This document shows, in pieces, positions 6,934-10,000 of a stretch of 10,000 nucleotides of DNA. Origin of the DNA: Candidatus Hydrogenedens sp. (GTDB lineage: Bacteria > Hydrogenedentota > Hydrogenedentia > Hydrogenedentales > Hydrogenedentaceae); contig JAIWNQ010000172.1 in the NCBI GenBank assembly GCA_020216745.1, positions 1 to 10,000 of the forward strand. Direction: 5' to 3'. Below the pieces are notes generated by a model. The model had not been told where the DNA came from and ran no database searches. It saw nothing but the letters and a program-made list of their open reading frames with translations. The position numbers and the translations under genes are program-made. Positions within the stretch are counted from its first letter, which is position 1. Every line of letters starts with the position of its first letter.

Positions 6934-7767
6934 ATGGGTAGCGATATTTCTATTTTTGATTTGACTGGTAAAACTGCTGTCGTTACAGGAGGTGCTGGTG
7001 TGCTTGGAACATCGATGGTTGAGGGATTAGCCCGTGCTGGAGCATCTGTTGCCATAGCAGATGTTTTATTAGACAAGGCAAACGAACTAAAACAGAAAAT
7101 TGAAAATCAAGGTGGAAAAGCACTTGCCCTATATATGGATGCTTTTGATAAGGGCACCATCGAAGAATGTGCTAATAAACTAATTAAAGAATGGGGAAAA
7201 ATTGATATTTTAGTTAACGGTGTAGGAGGCAACATGAAACAAGCAACGACATCCCCAGAATTAAGTTTTTTTGACATACCCGTCGATGCCTTCCAAAAAG
7301 TCGTTAACTTGAACTTATTAGGTGGTGCCATTATACCTTCTCAGGTATTCGGAAAATATATGATAAAGAATACAGAAGGAGGTTCTATCATCAATATTGC
7401 GTCTATGAATGCTATTCGACCGTTAACACGTATACCTGGCTATAGTGCTGCGAAATCTGCTGTTGCCAATTTTACCCAATGGTTAGCAGTACATTTTGCT
7501 CAGGAATATAATCCAAAATTAAGAGTTAATGCTATAGCCCCAGGTTTTTTCCTAAGTGAACAAAATCGGTATTTATTAATTGACGAGAAAACAGGAGAAC
7601 CTACAACCCGAGGGAAAACGATATTAGCCCATACTCCTATGGGTCGCTATGGTGACCCATCAGATCTTATAGGAACACTTATCTGGCTTGCCAGTGATGC
7701 ATCAAAATTCGTTACAGGTATCATAGTTCCCGTTGACGGCGGATTTTCAGCATTTTCTGGCGTGTAA
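6934..7767 (+). CDS. uxuB: SDR oxidoreductase, probable D-mannonate oxidoreductase (YjmF/UxuB type)
   Basis: This 277-residue classical short-chain dehydrogenase has the cofactor loop TGGAGVLG (18-25), D43 after strand 2 (which favours NAD(H)), NGVGGN (95-100) in place of NNAG, and the catalytic set S157, Y170 and K174 with N125/N127 nearby. The C-terminal region, with GFFLSEQNR (204-212), HTPMGRYGDPSDLIG (233-247) and the end FVTGIIVPVDGGFSAFSGV (259-277), closely resembles the Bacillus YjmF/UxuB group, which interconverts D-fructuronate and D-mannonate in hexuronate breakdown. That reading comes from remembered family features, so related sugar-acid dehydrogenases remain possible. AAAGGA sits 7 bases before the ATG. 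It is the first gene after a strong promoter. No mannonate dehydratase (uxuA) or uronate isomerase is in the window. Confidence 0.8.
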   Translation: MGSDISIFDLTGKTAVVTGGAGVLGTSMVEGLARAGASVAIADVLLDKANELKQKIENQGGKALALYMDAFDKGTIEECANKLIKEWGKIDILVNGVGGNMKQATTSPELSFFDIPVDAFQKVVNLNLLGGAIIPSQVFGKYMIKNTEGGSIINIASMNAIRPLTRIPGYSAAKSAVANFTQWLAVHFAQEYNPKLRVNAIAPGFFLSEQNRYLLIDEKTGEPTTRGKTILAHTPMGRYGDPSDLIGTLIWLASDASKFVTGIIVPVDGGFSAFSGV

Positions 7768-7783
7768 TAAATAAACATGTAAA

Positions 7784-7800
7784 AAAAGGAACAAAAAATG
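7784..7800 (+). promoter_or_regulatory. Ribosome binding region of the HAD gene
   Basis: aaaaggaacaaaaaatg ends at the ATG and is identical to the 17 bases at 6193-6209 before the methyltransferase gene. It confirms the start at 7798. Confidence 0.7.
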
Positions 7801-8691
7801 AAAGAAGATATTCAAAAATTATTAGACCACAAACCCACTTCTCCATTTTTAATCGCCATTGATTCCGATGGTTGTGCCTTTGACACAATGGAATTAAAAC
7901 AAAAAGAATGTTTTACACCGAATACAATTAAATATTGGAATCTCCAAGCCATCTCTAAATATGCCCGTGAAGCATGTGAATTTGTAAATCTCTATTCCAA
8001 ATGGCGTGGAGCCAACCGTTTCCCTGCTCTCATAAAAGTTTTTGACCTCTTAATGGATTGGGACAAAGTCAAGGCAAGAAAAGTTCAAATTCCACAAACA
8101 CCAAATTTGCGAAAATGGATTGAAACAGAAACAAAATTGGGCAATCCTGCATTGGAAACATATTGCAAAGAACATCCAGACCAGGAGGATATGCAGATAA
8201 CGCTCCAATGGAGTAAGGCAGTTAATAAAACGGTTGAAGATATTGTCAAAGGTGGTTTACCTCCGTTCCCCTTCGTGGAAGAATGCCTTCAAAAATCTCA
8301 GGGAAAAGCAGATATTATGGTCTGTTCACAAACTCCGACCGAAGCATTAGTCCGTGAATGGCAGGAGCAAGACCTTGCCAAATACGTGTTTGTTATATGC
8401 GGACAGGAAATAGGTACAAAGGCGGAACATATTAAGTTCGCTTCGGAAAACCGATACGAAAAAAATCATATCTTGATGATTGGCGATGCCTATGGCGACC
8501 TTAAAGCGGCTCGTGCCAATAACGCATTGTTTTTCCCCATCAACCCAGGTCACGAAGAAGAGTCATGGCAACGACTTTACGAAGAAGGATTAGACCGCTT
8601 TTTCAATGGCACTTTTGAAGGAGAGTATGAAACTGCTCTTATCAAAGAATTTGACAAATATTTACCTGAAATTCCACCCTGGAAAAGATAA
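7798..8691 (+). CDS. HAD-superfamily hydrolase with large cap domain
   Basis: The 297-residue product has the four HAD motifs: IDSDG with D22 as nucleophile and D24 as acid/base, S177 in MVCSQTP (174-180), K208 or K213 in GTKAEHIKFA, and MIGDAYGD (227-234) with D230 and D234 for Mg2+. About 150 residues separate motifs I and II, so an all-helical C1-type cap of more than usual size must sit there; it includes FDTMELKQKECFTPNTIKYW-like sequence directly after motif I and a helix-rich middle. The last 45 residues (FPINPGHEEESWQRL and onward) extend beyond the core. A phosphatase acting on a small phosphorylated compound is the default expectation; the substrate is unknown. It follows the mannonate oxidoreductase-like gene after 30 bases, so a role in sugar-acid metabolism is suggested by position only. 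Confidence 0.88.
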   Translation: MKEDIQKLLDHKPTSPFLIAIDSDGCAFDTMELKQKECFTPNTIKYWNLQAISKYAREACEFVNLYSKWRGANRFPALIKVFDLLMDWDKVKARKVQIPQTPNLRKWIETETKLGNPALETYCKEHPDQEDMQITLQWSKAVNKTVEDIVKGGLPPFPFVEECLQKSQGKADIMVCSQTPTEALVREWQEQDLAKYVFVICGQEIGTKAEHIKFASENRYEKNHILMIGDAYGDLKAARANNALFFPINPGHEEESWQRLYEEGLDRFFNGTFEGEYETALIKEFDKYLPEIPPWKR

Positions 8692-8720
8692 ATTTTTTAC
8701 AGATAAAAACAATTAAAACT

Positions 8721-9872
8721 ATGTTAATTATTGCAGATGAAAATATCCCTTATGTAAAAGAAGGTTTTAACCAATTCGGAGAAGTAATCACTGTCCATGG
8801 CAGAAAAATTACAAAGGACATTATTAAAAATGCAGATATTCTTTTGGTTCGCTCTATCACAAAGGTAAATGCTGACCTTCTTGAAGGGTCTTCTATTCGT
8901 TTTATTGGTACTGCAACAATTGGCTATGACCACATTGACCTCGACTATATAAACTCAAAAGGTATTGCCTTTTCCAGTGCCCCAGGGTCGAATGCGAATA
9001 GTGTAGCGGAGTATGTAGTTTCAGGACTGCTTCAATTGGAACAAAATCATGGATACAAATTGCAAGGTAAAAAAATAGGTATTGTGGGTGTAGGGAATGT
9101 AGGTTCTCGTGTTGCCAAGAAGGTCCCTGCATTAGGTTTGTTTCCTGTGCTTTATGACCCACCTCTCGCGGAAAAAATGAATAATTACCCATTATTTGAA
9201 GCGCTTGAAACTATTTTAAATTGCGACATTATTACCTTCCATGTTCCTTTAGAGAAAAAAAGTCCCTATCCAACCTTCCACATGGCAGATAAAGATTTCT
9301 TTGCAAAGATACAAAAAGGCACTGTAATCATCAACACCTCACGTGGTGCGGTTATAGAAACAGAATCATTATTAAATGCAATCGAACAGGGAATTATCTC
9401 TCACTCTATTATTGATGTCTGGGAGAATGAACCGAATATTAATATTAACCTTTTAAAAAAAGTAACAATAGGCACCCCTCACATTGCAGGATATTCTTTC
9501 GATGGTAAGGTAAATGGGACTTATCAATTGTATCTGGCTTTATGTAATTTTCTAAAGGAAAAACCTACATGGGATTACAGAAAAAATCTACCCGACCCTC
9601 CTATTAAGGAAATACACATAACTGATAATAATCCACTAATCCTACATTCCATAGTTCACAAAATATATAATATAACCGCAGATGATAAGGCGTTAAGAGA
9701 AATAGAAAATAAAGAAGAAAGTGAACGAGGTTCTTATTTCGACCTCTTACGAAAGAATTATCCCATTCGGCGGGAATTTCACAATACAACTATCCGTTTT
9801 AATAAAGATAATCCAATTTTGGCAAATCAATTTGAGCGATTAGGCTTTAAGATTATAAAGGATTGCAAATGA
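8721..9872 (+). CDS. pdxB: 4-phosphoerythronate dehydrogenase PdxB
   Basis: PdxB oxidises 4-phospho-D-erythronate in the DXP-dependent route to pyridoxal phosphate. The 383-residue protein has the D-2-hydroxyacid dehydrogenase fold: Rossmann loop GVGNVG (123-128), acidic D146 for NAD, and the catalytic triad R208 (NTSRGAV), E237 (WENEP) and H254 (TPHIAG), at the same positions as in the E. coli enzyme. The substrate-domain landmarks FIGTATIGYDHID (61-73) and SNANSVAEYV (90-99) are typical of PdxB rather than SerA or other relatives. The C-terminal dimerisation domain (DUF3410-like, about 295-383) is present, with FDLLRKNYPIRREF (340-353). No clear Shine-Dalgarno precedes the ATG, but no better start exists. 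It lies 29 bases after the HAD gene and overlaps the next gene by ATGA. Confidence 0.93.
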   Translation: MLIIADENIPYVKEGFNQFGEVITVHGRKITKDIIKNADILLVRSITKVNADLLEGSSIRFIGTATIGYDHIDLDYINSKGIAFSSAPGSNANSVAEYVVSGLLQLEQNHGYKLQGKKIGIVGVGNVGSRVAKKVPALGLFPVLYDPPLAEKMNNYPLFEALETILNCDIITFHVPLEKKSPYPTFHMADKDFFAKIQKGTVIINTSRGAVIETESLLNAIEQGIISHSIIDVWENEPNININLLKKVTIGTPHIAGYSFDGKVNGTYQLYLALCNFLKEKPTWDYRKNLPDPPIKEIHITDNNPLILHSIVHKIYNITADDKALREIENKEESERGSYFDLLRKNYPIRREFHNTTIRFNKDNPILANQFERLGFKIIKDCK

Positions 9873-10000
9873 TACAACAATGTGTTGCGGAAAAAAATTT
9901 TTTAAAGCCTGAAGAGATTTCTCAATTTGTCCATAAAGTTTGTTCTGGATTAGAAGTTCAAGGGAAAAAAGTCCTCGTTATTATTCCAGACCAAACGCGT
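9869..10000 (+). CDS. LarA-like protein (DUF2088, lactate racemase family), N-terminal fragment
   Basis: Only 44 codons lie in the window and the frame is open at its right edge. After a helical start (KPEEISQFVHKVCSGLE), KKVLVIIPDQTR (33-44) matches the opening strand and xDxTR motif of the LarA/DUF2088 family, whose best-known member is the nickel-pincer lactate racemase; many members act on other 2-hydroxy acids or are uncharacterised. The ATG overlaps the pdxB stop by 4 bases, so the two are probably translated together. The catalytic histidines and lysine of LarA lie beyond the window, so activity and nickel dependence cannot be judged. A different Rossmann-like protein is possible from so short a piece. 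Confidence 0.68.
   Translation, partial: MIQQCVAEKNFLKPEEISQFVHKVCSGLEVQGKKVLVIIPDQTR

Noticed and set aside
8902..9192. 96-codon minus-strand frame inside pdxB
   Set aside because: Antisense to the PdxB Rossmann region; the product resembles no protein I know.
1..10000. CRISPR arrays, insertion sequences or defence genes
   Set aside because: No regularly spaced repeats, transposase, terminal inverted repeats or recognisable defence domains were found on either strand.

Overview
The window is an AT-rich, gene-dense stretch of bacterial chromosome. It holds eleven genes, two of them cut by the window edges. I see no RNA gene, insertion sequence, CRISPR array or phage gene, and no gap longer than about 190 bases. 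The source is probably an uncultured anaerobe outside the Proteobacteria. The best clue is a type II pseudopilin of the H-X9-DG (DUF1559-like) class, which is expanded in Planctomycetes, Verrucomicrobia, Lentisphaerae and Hydrogenedentes-type bacteria. The mannonate-oxidoreductase-like SDR and the unusual HAD protein fit the same groups. Placement rests on protein resemblance only and was not tested.

Layout. At the left, on the minus strand, ruvA and ruvB (Holliday junction branch migration) overlap by 4 nt; ruvB loses its last 20-35 codons at base 1. A divergent AT-rich intergenic region (about 1550-1731) follows, with a TATAAT box and a 9-bp inverted repeat over the expected transcription start of the rightward genes. 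Everything to the right is on the plus strand. First comes an exported coiled-coil protein of unknown function, then a pseudopilin with its own extended -10 promoter. Next is a four-gene metal-ABC-transporter cluster: substrate-binding protein, ATPase, permease and a SAM methyltransferase whose start overlaps the permease gene.

A strong promoter (TTAACA - 18 nt - TGaTATAAT, 6856-6885) then opens a second run of genes: a UxuB/YjmF-like D-mannonate oxidoreductase, a large-cap HAD hydrolase, PdxB (4-phosphoerythronate dehydrogenase, vitamin B6 synthesis), and the first 44 codons of a LarA-like (lactate racemase family) protein overlapping pdxB by 4 nt.

Points of most interest: the metal-binding protein appears to lack most of the usual ZnuA/TroA ligands; the ATPase ends in a Cys/His-rich tail; a methyltransferase is built into the transporter operon; and pdxB is coupled to a LarA-like gene in what looks like a non-proteobacterial genome. 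I did not find a clearly new defence or mobile system; the candidates are functional oddities in known families plus one unassigned secreted protein.
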